64,000 bases of DNA from contig OY754977.1 of assembly GCA_963576475.1 (NCBI GenBank), positions 35,011,872-35,075,871 of the forward strand, written 5' to 3'. Of this stretch, positions 11,583 through 22,296 are shown piece after piece. Position 1 is the first letter of the stretch, and each line of letters opens with the position of its first letter. The notes below the pieces were generated by a model. That model searched no databases, was not told where the DNA came from, and saw only the letters and a program-made list of their open reading frames with translations. The stretch comes from Molanna angustata. Lineage: Eukaryota > Arthropoda > Insecta > Trichoptera > Molannidae. The translations under genes and the position numbers were made by a program.

Positions 11583-12115
11583 CTTTGGTATATACCTAGT
11601 CAAAGATGTTCCATACTCAAATTTTGTATGGAAAATTTTCAGCGATTTTATAAAATGAGTTTGTTTATTTATTTTTTTATTTTATTATGAAAAGTTGATA
11701 TTTCTTTAATGCCATTTTATGAAAGTGATGAGCCTTTTTACCTATTTGAAAATAAAAATTTCAAATTTTAAGTTTCCCGAGCTTGGGGTCACTTTGAAAT
11801 ATTTGACAGTTAAAAAAATTGAGAAGCACTATTCATATATCGTTCAAAATCTAATGGGATCTAAGTGAGCATAAGATATACAAATTTGCAAAATTTGAAT
11901 AGAATCGAATGAGTACTTTAGTCTATAATCGATAAAGTAAAATGAACACGCCGTACATAGCACATAGCACACACACACAGATACATTGTGATGAAACTTT
12001 CAGAATACAATCTCAGCATGATACTAGTTGATAATCTGCAAAAAAAAAAATACCCTTAAAAATTGCGAAATCATAACTCCCCACTATATCACCTTGTGTT
12101 AGTGAGGAGTAAAAA
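11583..12115 (+). repeat. interspersed repeat B, partial copy
   Basis: It matches 3420-3772 over most of its length (TTTTATAAAATGAGTTTG, TGAAATATTTGACAGTTAAA, ACACACACAGATACATTG, AGTGAGGAGTAAAAA). A stretch around 11825-11945 is absent from the 3358 copy. Confidence 0.65.
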
Positions 12116-12563
12116 TAGATACATGTATATTCAAAGTCATAGATAATAATTAATGTATTTAACAACGATTATAGCGACTTCGTTTAATGTGTAATTGGTA
12201 ATTTTGTCAAATCAAATCTCACATAGAGTATTCAGCGATCTCTACGAGATGCCGAAAATTTGGTGGATTTTCAGAAGAATCGTTACATAGAGCTGTCAAT
12301 GTTAAATTGGTTACATGTTTTTTTTTTTTTGATAATTAAAACCTTCTATTTTATAATCATGAACATCCACTGTGTCAACGAAAAAACTTTAAAATTATTA
12401 TTATTGGTTATGACAAAAAACCATTTTAAACGTCAGTTTAAGTTTGGCGTAGTATTTAGTATTGTTAGTGATGTCTTTGCAACGCAATTGCTAACTGAAG
12501 ATTATTAAATACTCTAGTGAGAATAGGAGTTAGTATTTAGCTACCTTAGGAATGTGCATTTGG
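12116..12563. other. unassigned AT-rich DNA
   Basis: An 82-residue frame at 12260-12508 shows no recognisable domain and is low in complexity. I do not regard it as a gene. Confidence 0.3.
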
Positions 12564-12594
<31 letters not shown>

Positions 12595-12602
12595 TGTGTG
12601 TG
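12564..12602 (+). repeat. (GT)n microsatellite
   Basis: Alternating GT with one T interruption runs for about 39 bases. Confidence 0.9.
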
Positions 12603-13414
12603 GAGATACACGCATGTGTAGTGCTTCCTTATATAAGGTAATGCACGCTTATTCACCCTTCCCTGGTTACCCCACATTGTGAGAAATGCCGTGAGAATAA
12701 ACCAAAAAAAATCAAGAATTACCATAAATATTTATGAATCCCTTTATCATTTCAAATATTGTTTGGCACTCTCCGCCATGAAAATTGTTTGCACGAATAC
12801 AACAACATAAAGACAGTGAATGCAACCGACCCCCTATATGGTAGGTATCCATAATTCGTATAAAAAGTGTTGTTTTTCTTCTGAATGACTGCGTTGAATG
12901 CATTATTCATACCCAAGACATTATGTATAATATAAAAACAGAATGTTTTCATGCGATAAACATCAAATCAGTCTGTTTATGAATATTAAGTTGACTGGAA
13001 ACAATCGTTGTATCCTTTTCACATTAAATACATAGCATCCCACTTTTACAGATTGTGGTACCTAAATATCAGGGTTGCTATTTGCTCTTGTTCTACTTCT
13101 ACTTGATACTAACTGTAGTAGGCTTATGTTTCTTTGTATATTATGTTGCTTTTTATTTGCGCTGAACTAACTGAGAATAAAATCTATATCATACATTCGG
13201 GAGATCAATGATTTTTAACTAATACTCTACAAATTCTCATTTTATTTATGTTTTTATTTATTAATCACACCATTTTAATAATCTTCATTAAAAATAGATA
13301 ACTGCTGCCCAACTATGTATACCTGTTCTAGGGCTAGCAGTGTACATATTATTATATTTCACAGGAGTAATTATTTTAATTTTTCAAAAGTATTTAAACA
13401 ATATAAACTTAACT
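12603..13414. other. unassigned DNA
   Basis: No gene is seen. The segment at 12610-12690 is less AT-rich and may be a repeat fragment. Two overlapping minus-strand frames at 12712-12952 have no recognisable features. Confidence 0.25.
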
Positions 13415-14098
13415 ACATACATACATACCATCACGCCATGTCCCTTGCGGGGTAGGCAGAGAGAACCGAACGCCACATTTTTCTATCCTGGCACGCATCC
13501 CTCGCCTCGTCCACATTCATGCATCGTCTCATACATGTTCGTCTATTGCTCACACTTCTAACATTTCCGTCTTTCAAAATTTCGTTCACATGGTCGTGCC
13601 ATCCCTTTCTTGGGCGTCCCCGACCTCTCATTCTATTCCTTTCCGCTCTGTATATTTTCTTCGTCAGGCGCTCCTCATTCATTCTCCCCATGTGACCATC
13701 TCAATGTGTTTACTTTCATTCTAGTAATGACATCTTTCTTAATCTTACATTCTTTCCTTATATCCTCGTTTCTTACCCGGTCATACATCGTTCTATTACA
13801 AATCCTTCTTAACGATCTCATTTCAACTGCATTTATTCTACTTTCATGCGTCTTCTGCCATGTCCAGGTTTCACTTGCATACGTCAAGGTTGGCACTACG
13901 ATGGCGTTATGAATGGCAACTTTGGCATCCTTTGATATGTTGCGATCATTCATAATTGGTCTTAGTGCTCCATTAACTCTGTTTCCTGCCATAACTCTTC
14001 TTTCGATCTCTTTATCGAGTCGTCCGTTCCGTTGAAATATGCTTCCCAAGTATACATATTCGTCGACTTGCTCAAGCCATTCGTTCTCTACTCTTACT
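13415..14098 (-). pseudogene. RTE-like LINE 3' region, best preserved copy
   Basis: Two long minus-strand frames (14049-13675 and 13691-13431) read GRLDKEIERRVMAGNRVNGA, TYASETWTWQKTHESRINAV, RMNEERLTKKIYRAERN and GRGRPRKGWHDHVNEIL. They overlap by 17 bases in different registers, so one small frameshift splits a single reading frame. This is the C-terminal domain of the ORF2 polyprotein of an RTE-like LINE; the RT catalytic core is truncated away. The 3' end (13435-13415) is a tandem ATGT run, normal for this group. Confidence 0.85.
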
Positions 14099-14377
14099 TA
14101 ACACGCTGTAACTTAACTATTGTACACAAATTAAGAAAAAAAATGTAATTCAAGTAATCGTGATATGCATTATGTAGGTATATATACATAATATTGTAAA
14201 TGTAGGTATCTTGTAATTTTTATTTGTTAATTGCACAAATAATCTGGAATAGTATTTCTTGGGAATACTGAACTGACAGAGCATAGATGTGATCCGTCAG
14301 TCATTTCATTATTCAGTCGCGCCTCAAATCAAATCAAGACTCATACCACTCATACCACGTGAAATATGTTATATTTT

Positions 14378-15030
14378 GTTTTATTGACAAACTTTTTAAC
14401 ATCTCAATAGAGACGAAGTTGTGATATTATAGAAGAACCAGGAACTCAAGGCACTTACAGGGCTTACGACCTGTCATCGGCTGGTTTACTTGATCACTTT
14501 ATGCGCTTGCGCAATGTTCACCAATTATGATTTCTTATTGATTTCACTTATAAATGTAATTTTTGAAAGATCTATATATTTGAATATTGTGTAACAATTA
14601 ATCTGAAAATAAGACATTTTTACTATTGCCATCTATGAAGTAACAAAGAAACATTTTTGTAACGCCATTGAGATTGGATTATTTGTAAACAATGAAAGCA
14701 ACAGTCCTTATAAATATGTAAACCAATTTCTCAATTGATGACTTTACAAAAAAGTTTCATTATTACTTCATAGATGGCAATAGTAATAATGTCTTATTTT
14801 CAGGTGAATTGTTACACATTACTCAAATATATAAAAGTTTCAAAAATTACATTGATAACGGAATTCAATAAGAAGGCACAATTGACGAACGTTGCGCAAG
14901 CTTATAATGTGATCACATAAACCAGCCTATGACAAGTCGTAAGCCCTGTAGGTGCCTTCAGTTCATGGTTCTTCTATAATATCCCAATTTCTTCTCTATT
15001 GAGATGTTTAAAAGTTTGTCAATAAAATTA
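14378..15030. mobile_element. large foldback element with ~300-bp arms
   Basis: The left arm 14378-14685 and right arm about 14720-15030 are inverted copies. Paired landmarks are TTTATTGACAAACTTTTTAA with TTTAAAAGTTTGTCAATAAA, GCACTTACAGGGCTTACGAC with its inverse at about 14935, and TATTGCCATCTATGAAGTAA with its inverse at about 14763. Divergence between the arms is moderate, so the palindrome is old. No coding region is present. It behaves like a foldback-type or MITE-like element. Confidence 0.8.
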
Positions 15031-15565
15031 TCATTTGACACTCGACATGGAAAATAAATCCAATGTTTGCGTATTATGCAATTAAAAAAATATTCAAATC
15101 ACCAATACTAGTTTCGAGCGCACTCTTACATCATCTAATAATTTACATTCTGCTCTAGTAAAATTCTAATAATCTTGTGAAAATAATGCAATAATTTCAG
15201 AAATAATCTCGGAGAGCTCTACCTAGTTGAGTAATATATGTAATACATAGTGTAATTCGATAATAGCTAGCGATATCCCTATCTTTAGGGACAAATAAAC
15301 AGTCACCATCGTTTACATAATGTTTACATATGGTAATACATATCCCATGATTATATGTATATAATATACGACATACATACAACAAACGCTTAACTTACTC
15401 CCTTGAAACTAACTAACTACATAACTCACTTAACTTAACTAAAACAAATACACGTCTAAAAAATGAAAAAGTTATATACCTACTTAAAACAATTATTATT
15501 ATTATTTTATTATTTTTTTCCAAATAAGTTTAAATGTGAATAAATATGAAATAGAAAATTATATA
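15031..15565. other. unassigned AT-rich DNA
   Basis: No gene is seen. Local ACTTAACTTAACT-type simple sequence occurs at about 15390-15445. Confidence 0.3.
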
Positions 15566-16024
15566 AAAACAAGTAAATTAGTGGAACCTATATAACAAAA
15601 CTAAAACAAGTAAATTAGTGGAACCTATATAACAAAACTAAAACAAGTAAATTAGTGGAACCTATATAACAAAACTAAAACAAGTAAATTAGTGGAACCT
15701 ATATAACAAAACTAAAACAAGTAAATTAGTGGAACCTATATAACAAAACTAAAACAAGTAAATTAGTGGAACCTATATAACAAAACTAAAACAAGTAAAT
15801 TAGTGGAACCTATATAACAAAACTAAAACAAGTAAATTAGTGGAACCTATATAACAAAACTAAAACAAGTAAATTAGTGGAACCTATATAACAAAACTAA
15901 AACAAGTAAATTAGTGGAACCTATATAACAAAACTAAAACAAGTAAATTAGTGGAACCTATATAACAAAACTAAAACAAGTAAATTAGTGGAACCTATAT
16001 AACAAAACTAAAACAAGTAAATTA
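15566..16024 (+). repeat. 37-bp minisatellite, 12.4 units
   Basis: The unit begins AAAACAAGTAAATTAGTGGA and ends TATAACAAAACT. Starts recur exactly every 37 bases from 15566 to 16010 with essentially no divergence, so the array is recent or homogenised. The flanks on both sides share ATTATATAAAA-AAGT sequence, suggesting expansion inside a unique precursor. Confidence 0.95.
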
Positions 16025-16215
16025 TATTAAATAAGAAATTATATAAAACAAGTGAAAAAGTTTAACTATGAAATATTATATAATTGTTTTTAGTTCACAT
16101 AGTATTTAACTTATTGTATTTAATTATAACCTAGCTCCAGATTCACTTGTTTGCTATCCATGAAAAAATCTAACTTGTCTTTGTATAAATACTCTGTTAA
16201 ACTTATGTATATTTA

Positions 16216-16252
16216 CTACTTGAAAATGTGCTTAGCACGAAACCGGTCGTAG
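16216..16252 (+). ncRNA. hammerhead-ribozyme-like motif 1 (degenerate)
   Basis: CTAC (16216-16219) can pair with GTAG (16249-16252) as stem I. TTGAAAA stands where the conserved CTGANGA box would be (two changes). GTGC-TTA-GCAC forms stem II, then GAAA, a short CCGG stem III and TC before stem I. This layout matches the minimal hammerheads known in Penelope-like retroelements. The altered core box argues against activity. Related sequence occurs twice at 39508-39595. Confidence 0.4.
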
Positions 16253-16256
16253 GTTG

Positions 16257-16642
16257 TAGTCCTCAAATAAATAGTGGAATTAATTTTAAACAAGTGTTTT
16301 TATTTTTATTTATTTAAAATATAAATTAATTTAAAAGAAAATATAAGATTTTATTAATATTATTGAATTTATCTGCAATCATAAGGATTATTTTACAAAA
16401 TATTCCTTAGCAAATGTTTAGCTATCCTTCTCTTAATATAGGTACACTTATGAATAATAGCAAAATTTTGTTACACTATACTCTTCCTAAGCTAATCATT
16501 AGTTTATTTATCTCTAATTTATCTGTAAAATGAAACAGCAACAAAATAGATTTTGATACTTCTCCCCTATTATTAACCATAACAATAGTTAATGTCGGGT
16601 TTTTCTGTTGGTCATTATTCAATATACTAATTGGTGTCCTTT
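16257..16642. other. unassigned AT-rich DNA
   Basis: It contains a GTCCTCAAATAAATAGTGG tail following the hammerhead-like motif. No coding region is seen. Confidence 0.3.
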
Positions 16643-17165
16643 TCCAACTGTCGATTCGTTCATGAGAATTCAATTCTCTGAATGAATCGACAGTATTAAG
16701 CCAATATGCGTGTACGAAGGAATATTTTGTATGGCGTAGTTGACTTTTTGCATGCTTAAAACACCATCTTAGAGGCTTCGCAGCATATATGTTCCCATAC
16801 ATGGATTTACTCAGAATTCGGAGTAGAACATTTTATGTGAGTTTTGTGTGTCTGTGTGACTGTGTGTCCGTCTCCCCCTTATAACTTTTGATTTGCTCAA
16901 TTTACAGAGCCCAAAATTTCAGAATATATAAAAAGTTATAGTCCTACAAAACTTTTTTACTCAGAATTTGGAATTTTTGTTTCAGTCAGGGATCATCAAC
17001 TTTTGAATTTTTACTTTATTTTTCCATATATCTCAGAAACCATTAAAGCTAAAACGCTGAAAATTGGTATAAACATAGACAAATATAAAATCTCAAATTG
17101 GATTTTCAAAAAAAATCCAGCGGTTCTCAAACATTTTTATTAAGAAAAATATTTTTTATTAATGT
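16643..17165 (+). mobile_element. Helitron-like element A, 5' half
   Basis: It starts TCCAACTGTCGATTCGTTCA, followed by a hairpin (TCGATTCGTTCA with TGAATGAATCGA at 16681-16692). It then matches the complete copies at 24068-25059 (inverted) and 55702-56705: AGAGGCTTCGCAGCATATAT, CAGAATTCGGAGTAGAACAT and CATATATCTCAGAAACCAT. It is truncated after TTAAGAAAAATATTTTTT, so the CTAG end is missing. Confidence 0.75.
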
Positions 17166-17274
17166 CTTTCGGGTATTTTATTTTTCTTGGAATTTCCCTG
17201 CCCTTCTATAGTGTTAGAGTTCTCGCTTTGAATGTATGTAGGTATATATAGATGGTCTTCATCACTATTGTTCA

Positions 17275-17316
17275 CCATTCTGACGATGCTCAGCATAGAG
17301 CGATACCGGTGAATGG
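17275..17316 (+). ncRNA. hammerhead-ribozyme-like motif 2
   Basis: CCATT (17275-17279) pairs with AATGG (17312-17316). The intact box CTGACGA lies at 17280-17286. Stem II is GCTC/GAGC around an AGCATA loop. GATA (17302-17305) replaces GAAA, and CCGG then TG precede stem I. The fold is right, but the GAAA change and the G at the cleavage position suggest a decayed ribozyme. It lies just beyond the broken end of an element A copy. Confidence 0.45.
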
Positions 17317-17633
17317 GAGTCGCTTTTGCGAAAAATTTAAATAGAACTTGAAATTAAATATATTTTTTTGAATAATTCTAGTTTACTCATGTAGTTGATG
17401 AAGATTTTATTCAGAATTCAGAAGTCCTTAAGATTGAAAATGATTGATTAATTTTTTTTCATTCATTCAAAAATTTATGAAAATTACATAGTAATTTTTT
17501 ATCTTAACATTTTTTGTGTATTTGAATGTATAATAATATGAGATTAGATTATGATCGTGTACCTACTGAATTATACATGACGTGTCATGAGCTCTCCAGT
17601 TCTTTGAGTACACTTATGACATGTAAAAAAAAA
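17317..17633. other. unassigned AT-rich DNA
   Basis: No coding signal is found. There is simple AATAAT sequence at its right end, which belongs to the tail of the next LINE. Confidence 0.3.
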
Positions 17634-18262
17634 ATAATAATAATAATAAGTCATTTGTATAGCGCCGTTTAATGATTCAAGATCATAACAAGGGCGCTGA
17701 TAGTCTAATGTTGTGTTGCTCTTTGAAACAAAGCTGTTTTTAATCCTTTAGTGAAAGTGCTCTTGCTTTGAGCACTGCGGACATCTAGAGGCAGTGAATT
17801 CCACTTAATAGGACCACTCACACTAAAGCATCGGTCATAGTAAGCCGCTTTGTTGACTCTGTCCAACTCCTTTAAGGAATTGTTACTCTGTGATCCAGAT
17901 GACCTGAGTGTGAGATGCCTCCCAGAGAGATCTCTTCTCTGACACAGCTCTTGTATATATTTTGGTGCCAGGTTGTTCAAAGCATTATATACTGTCAAAC
18001 AAATTTTGTAATCAATTCGCTCTGGACACTTCAACCAGTGTAATTCGTTTAGTAGTGGAGTTATGTGACATCGTTTTTCTGCACCGAAAATAAGTCTTGC
18101 CGCTGTGTTAAATACCATCTGTAGTCTATCGAGCTGATACATCGGCAATCCAGCATAAATGCCGTTGCAGTATTCAAGCCGAGATACAACGAATGAATTT
18201 ACAAGTGTTTTAGTCTCATTCTTAGGTAAATTTCGACGAATGTTTTTCAGTTGTCTGAGTTG
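17634..18262 (-). pseudogene. CR1/L2-like LINE 3' end
   Basis: Minus-strand reading from 18258 gives VSRLEYCNGIYAGLP, LDRLQMVFNTAARLI, HITPLLNELHWLKCPERI and a final WNSLPLDVRSA block with stop at 17705. These are the conserved motifs after the RT core in CR1/L2-type LINEs. The 3' UTR carries GCGCC..GGCGCT-type sequence and ends in a (TTA)n tail, as in the copy ending at 39030. The 5' part is missing; the 104-bp array starts about 10 bases away, perhaps marking the truncation point. Confidence 0.85.
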
Positions 18263-18270
18263 AAAAAAAC

Positions 18271-18918
18271 ATGTTTCGAATTAAAAAAAATATTTATTAA
18301 CCTATACGTTTCCTACACTTTACCAATTCATCTGTCAAATAATGACAATATTTCTATAATTATTATTATTATTAATGTTTCGAATTAAAAAAAATATTTA
18401 TTAACGTATACGTTTCCTACACTTTACCAATTCATCTGTCAAATAATGACAACATTTCTATAATTATTATTATTATTAATGTTTCGAATTAAAAAAAATA
18501 TTTATTAACCTATACGTTTCCTACACTTTAGCAATTCATCTGTCAAATAATGACAATATTTCTATAATTATTATTATTATTAATGTTTCGAATTAAAAAA
18601 AATATTTATTAACCTATACGTTTCCTAGACTTTACCAATTCATCTGTCAAATAATGACAACATTTCTATAATTATTATTATTATTAATGTTTCGAATTAA
18701 AAAAAATACTTATTAACCTATACGTTTCCTACACTTTACCAATTCATCTGTCAAATAATGACAATATTTCTATAATTATTATTATTATTAATGTTTTGAA
18801 TTAAAAAAAATATTTATTAACCTATACGTTTCCTACACTTTACCAATTCATCTGTCAAATAATGACAACATTTCTATAATTATTATTATTATAAATGTTT
18901 CGAATTAAAAAAAATATT
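18271..18918 (+). repeat. 104-bp tandem repeat, 6.2 units
   Basis: Units start with ATGTTTCGAATTAAAAAAAA at 18271, 18375, 18479, 18583, 18687, 18791 and 18895, an exact 104-base step. Each unit contains CCTATACGTTTCCTACACTT and ends in a TTATTATTATTATTAA run. An alternation of GACAATATTT and GACAACATTT between successive units suggests a dimeric 208-bp step in its growth. Confidence 0.95.
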
Positions 18919-19284
18919 AGTCAAGATACGCGAAATCTGTATGCCAGGTCTATGTATATTTTTCACGGTTTATCCCACTTTGAAGTAAAAAAAAACACCA
19001 ACTTAGAGGCTTCGCAACATATATGTTCATGTAGAACATTAAGTTTATCTGTGTGTGTCCGTCCGTCCCTTATAACTTCTGATCTGCTAAATGCACCGAG
19101 TCTAAAATTTAGAAAAACATAGAAAATTATAGGCCTACACAAGTTTTTTATTCAGAATTCTGAATATTTGTTTCAACCAGGGGTTTTCAACTTTCATATG
19201 TTTACTTTATTTTGCCAAATAATATCTCAAAAACCATAAAAGTAAGAATTCTTAAAATTAGTAGTTATAGATACAAATACAAAA
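18919..19284 (+). mobile_element. Helitron-like element A, internal fragment
   Basis: The sequence follows complete copies from AAGATACGCGAAATCTGTAT through ACACCAACTTAGAGGCTTCG, CTTATAACTTCTGATC and CATAAAAGTAAGAATTCTTA. Both ends are lost. It joins repeat B directly at about 19285. Confidence 0.65.
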
Positions 19285-20905
19285 TCTCAAATGTTTTTTT
19301 TTACTCTCCACCCTATGGAATAGGGGAGAGTCATGATTTCGCAAAATTTAAGCGTATTTTTTTACATCAATTTCTCAATGGGTATCATGTAGAGAATGCA
19401 CACTATGAGTTTCGTCGTGATGTGTTTGTGTGTATGGCGCATACGCCGTACGCCGTAGTATTTATCTTTTCTGTGTCCTCTCTACAGCCCAAACTATAAG
19501 TCCGATCGACTTCATATTCACATCATATGTGTAAAGTGCAAAGATATAGAGCTGATTAGTTTTCCATAGACAATTTTTACTTTCTTCTCTATGAATTCAT
19601 CATTTACGTTGTTTTTTTTGTGTCTTCTCTGCAGCCCAAACTATAAGTCCGATTGACTTCATATTGATATCATATGTGTTAAGTCCATAAACTTAGAGCT
19701 GATTAGTTTTCCATAGACAACGGTTCATTTTTTCTCAATGTTTCTTTATGATTTCATCTATTAAAACTGAAAAAATGCTCTCACGACCTGGAAATTAGAG
19801 ATATTTTAATTTGGTTTCAACTATTTATACAACACCAAGATTTTTGTATGAAACCTATATGTAACAAGAGAATTTTTTTATGTTTGGCAATGTTCAGTTC
19901 TTTGATTTCATATTGATATTAGAATATTAATACCTTGAACTAAGAACTGATTAGCTTTTCATAGATATCATAAAATTTCTTCATATGATATCACATGTCA
20001 AAATTTTCTAAAGCTCTTTAAAAATTTTTTTTCTGCTTTTATTAAAATATTTTATACAACATAAGCATTCTTCACCATACTGCAATAATAGTTTGTATAT
20101 CTTAACATAAAAATATACTATCGTTAGAAAATTTATATTCCTGGTAGTAAAATTTAGAATGAATAAAAATGTATATAATAAGATAAATTTCTTATGTATG
20201 GAAAAGTTCAGTAATTTGATTTCATGTTATAATGTAAAGAGCTTGAACATAGAACTGATTTGCTTTTACATAAATAACAAAAAAATTCTTCATATGATAT
20301 CACTTGTCAAAATGCTCTAATGTTCTTTAAAACAAAATTTATCTGCTTTTATTAAAATATTTCATACAACATATCAATTCTTCACCATACTGCATTAATA
20401 GTTTGTCTATATTAACATAAAAATATACTATCGTTAGAAAGTTTATAATCCTGGTAGTAACTTTTAGAATGAATAAAAATGTATATAATTAGATAAATTT
20501 CTTATGTATGGAAAAGTTCAGTAATTTGATTTCATGTTTTAATGTGAAGAGCTTGAACATAGAACTGATTAGCTTTCCATGAATAACATAAAATTACTTC
20601 ATATTACCTATATCACGTGTCAAAATTTTCAAAATGCTCTCGCGTTCTTTAAAACAAAATTTATCTGCTTTTATTAAAATATTTCATACAAAATAAGCAT
20701 TCTTCACCATACTGCATTAATAGTTTGGATATCTAAACATAAAAATATACTATCGTTAGAAAATTTATATTCCTGGTAGTAAAATTTAGAATGAATATAA
20801 TATTTCATATAACCATATTGAGATTGTAAATATTTGAAGAAGAAAAAATAAACGCTTACTATGGTGTGGAGAGTTTAGTGTTGGCCACAACCCACTCGTT
20901 TAATT
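19285..20905 (+). repeat. interspersed repeat B, longest copy
   Basis: It starts TTTTTTACTCTCCACCCTAT, matching 757-1060, and ends GTTGGCCACAACCCACTCGT, the inverse of the start of the 3358 copy. It therefore carries both recognised ends. It is AT-rich and has no coding region beyond chance frames. The middle holds three ~310-bp tandem units. Its class is unknown to me; no clear terminal repeats or target duplication are seen. Confidence 0.6.
19880..20800 (+). repeat. ~310-bp tandem units inside repeat B
   Basis: TGTATGGAAAAGTTCAGTAA recurs at 20195 and 20505, with a diverged form near 19880. Each unit carries GAACATAGAACTGATT, CTTCACCATACTGCA and ATACTATCGTTAGAAA in order. The third unit is the most incomplete. 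Confidence 0.75.
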
Positions 20906-20929
20906 CTATTTTTTTACTCTGATATTTTT

Positions 20930-21867
20930 TTGCAATAAATTTATGTGTTTAACTGCCTATATTTACAAAGTTTTTAAAAAAACCGAAACACCCCAACTAG
21001 ATCATTCAATTTTCTATAAAATAATATTAACATTGTAGCAGTACATATATCTCAAACTTAGTAACAATTTTTATAAAAATTGAATTTAGTGACGGTAAAG
21101 TAGTATACCTACACTACACAATATCTAAGGGCACTCAATAGTGTGATACTCAATCTCCAAACATACACACATACCATCATGCTGTTTTCATATTCTGGGC
21201 AGTAAAAATATACTAGCGTCTACAATCCGCATTTACCATTCCGCATTCTGTTTCCGGTTGACTCTCTGATTGGTTGGGAACTCGTAGTATTAAGTCAAAT
21301 GAGCTGTGAAATTTTATATTAAATGCGAAAAATTAATAATAATATGTAAATTTAATTTATAATAATTTATAAAGTAACTCGCTCACGCGAGTCGCTATTA
21401 TTATTATACACAAACATAAACCTAACCTAAAAATAAAGAAAAGAAGAGCTGGAACTAGACGCTACATAAAAATAGACTCCTATCTGAAAATGTTCATAAA
21501 TTTGTATGTATATTTTATTTAGATGTAAAAATTAAATACACTTTCTTTCATCTAGTATAACCAATAAACATATTTACCAGTTGAAAAAAATAAAAGTAAT
21601 AACAACTAATTAAAAACTACAAAAAACAAGAAAATATTCCAATTTACACAATAATACAAAGGAAGCACACAATATCTTAAAATAACTTTTCCTTTATGTA
21701 TTCAACAGTTAGGCGACGAGATGCGGCAAGACCAGATGCTTCCTTCACACATTCTGGCAAATCATTAAACATTGTGTTTAAGTGTTTATGTATAGTTTGG
21801 TAGGTATTCTTCAATTACACATACTATCACCATCGACAGTTGGATCTCATGTGTTACATGCAACTAG
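20930..21867 (+). mobile_element. Helitron-like element A, interrupted 3' part
   Basis: It matches complete copies from ATTTATGTGTTTAACTGCC (about 20940) through CCAAACATACACACATACCA. A foreign segment of about 590 bases interrupts it at roughly 21200-21785. It resumes with GTATAGTTTGGTAGGTATTC and ends ATGTGTTACATGCAACTAG at 21867, followed by T. The CTAG end after a CATGT/ACATG hairpin is canonical Helitron 3' structure. Confidence 0.75.
21677..21786 (-). pseudogene. LINE ORF2 C-terminal stub
   Basis: The minus strand reads FNDLPECVKEASGLAASRR then VEYIKEKLF and a stop at 21677. The NDLPE...VK pattern resembles the last residues of CR1/Jockey-group LINE polyproteins. It lies inside the segment that interrupts element A, so that segment is probably a 5'-truncated LINE insertion with an A-rich 3' region on the minus strand. 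Confidence 0.4.
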
Positions 21868-22296
21868 TAATATTGATAGGTACTTGAAATCTTCATTTTT
21901 GACCATGTGTCATATTTTTTTAAGTGATTCGCTTTTGGTTAGTAAAAGATAAATAAAATATGTTTTTTTTAACATGTACCTACAATGTATAGTCCAGATA
22001 ATATTTATTTTGAATTGGTTTTGTGGTTTCCTCCATTTACCGCAAAACTTCCTCGACCTCCATCACAATTTTGTGGACTTAAAAATGAACCGGAAATTCA
22101 ACTATTAGGTTAAGTCGTTGAGTCAACCCAAATAGTTCGGAAACAGGAAATTCCGAATGGCTTCTGTTTATCTATTGACCAAACCCCACAGTATTATTGA
22201 AACCTACCAGATACCCACCATACATATCTGATACTCTGTACACAAAGAGAAGGAATGCACATCCTATTTAGTTAATGTTGATAATTGCTGCTTTGA
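21868..22296. other. unassigned DNA
   Basis: There is no coding region. GGAAACAGGAAATTCCGAA at about 22140 shows weak inverted likeness to 21235-21260 and could be an eroded terminal repeat. Confidence 0.25.

Noticed and set aside
12260..12508. 82-residue open frame
   Set aside because: Low complexity (Phe/Leu/Lys-rich), with no domain and no supporting signals.
15566..16024. CRISPR-like array
   Set aside because: Units are directly adjacent 37-bp repeats without unique spacers, and the genome is eukaryotic in character.
21235..22150. Possible terminal inverted repeats around GTTTCCGG / GGAAACAGGAA
   Set aside because: The match is short and patchy, and the interval includes an element A boundary and a LINE stub, so it does not delimit one element.
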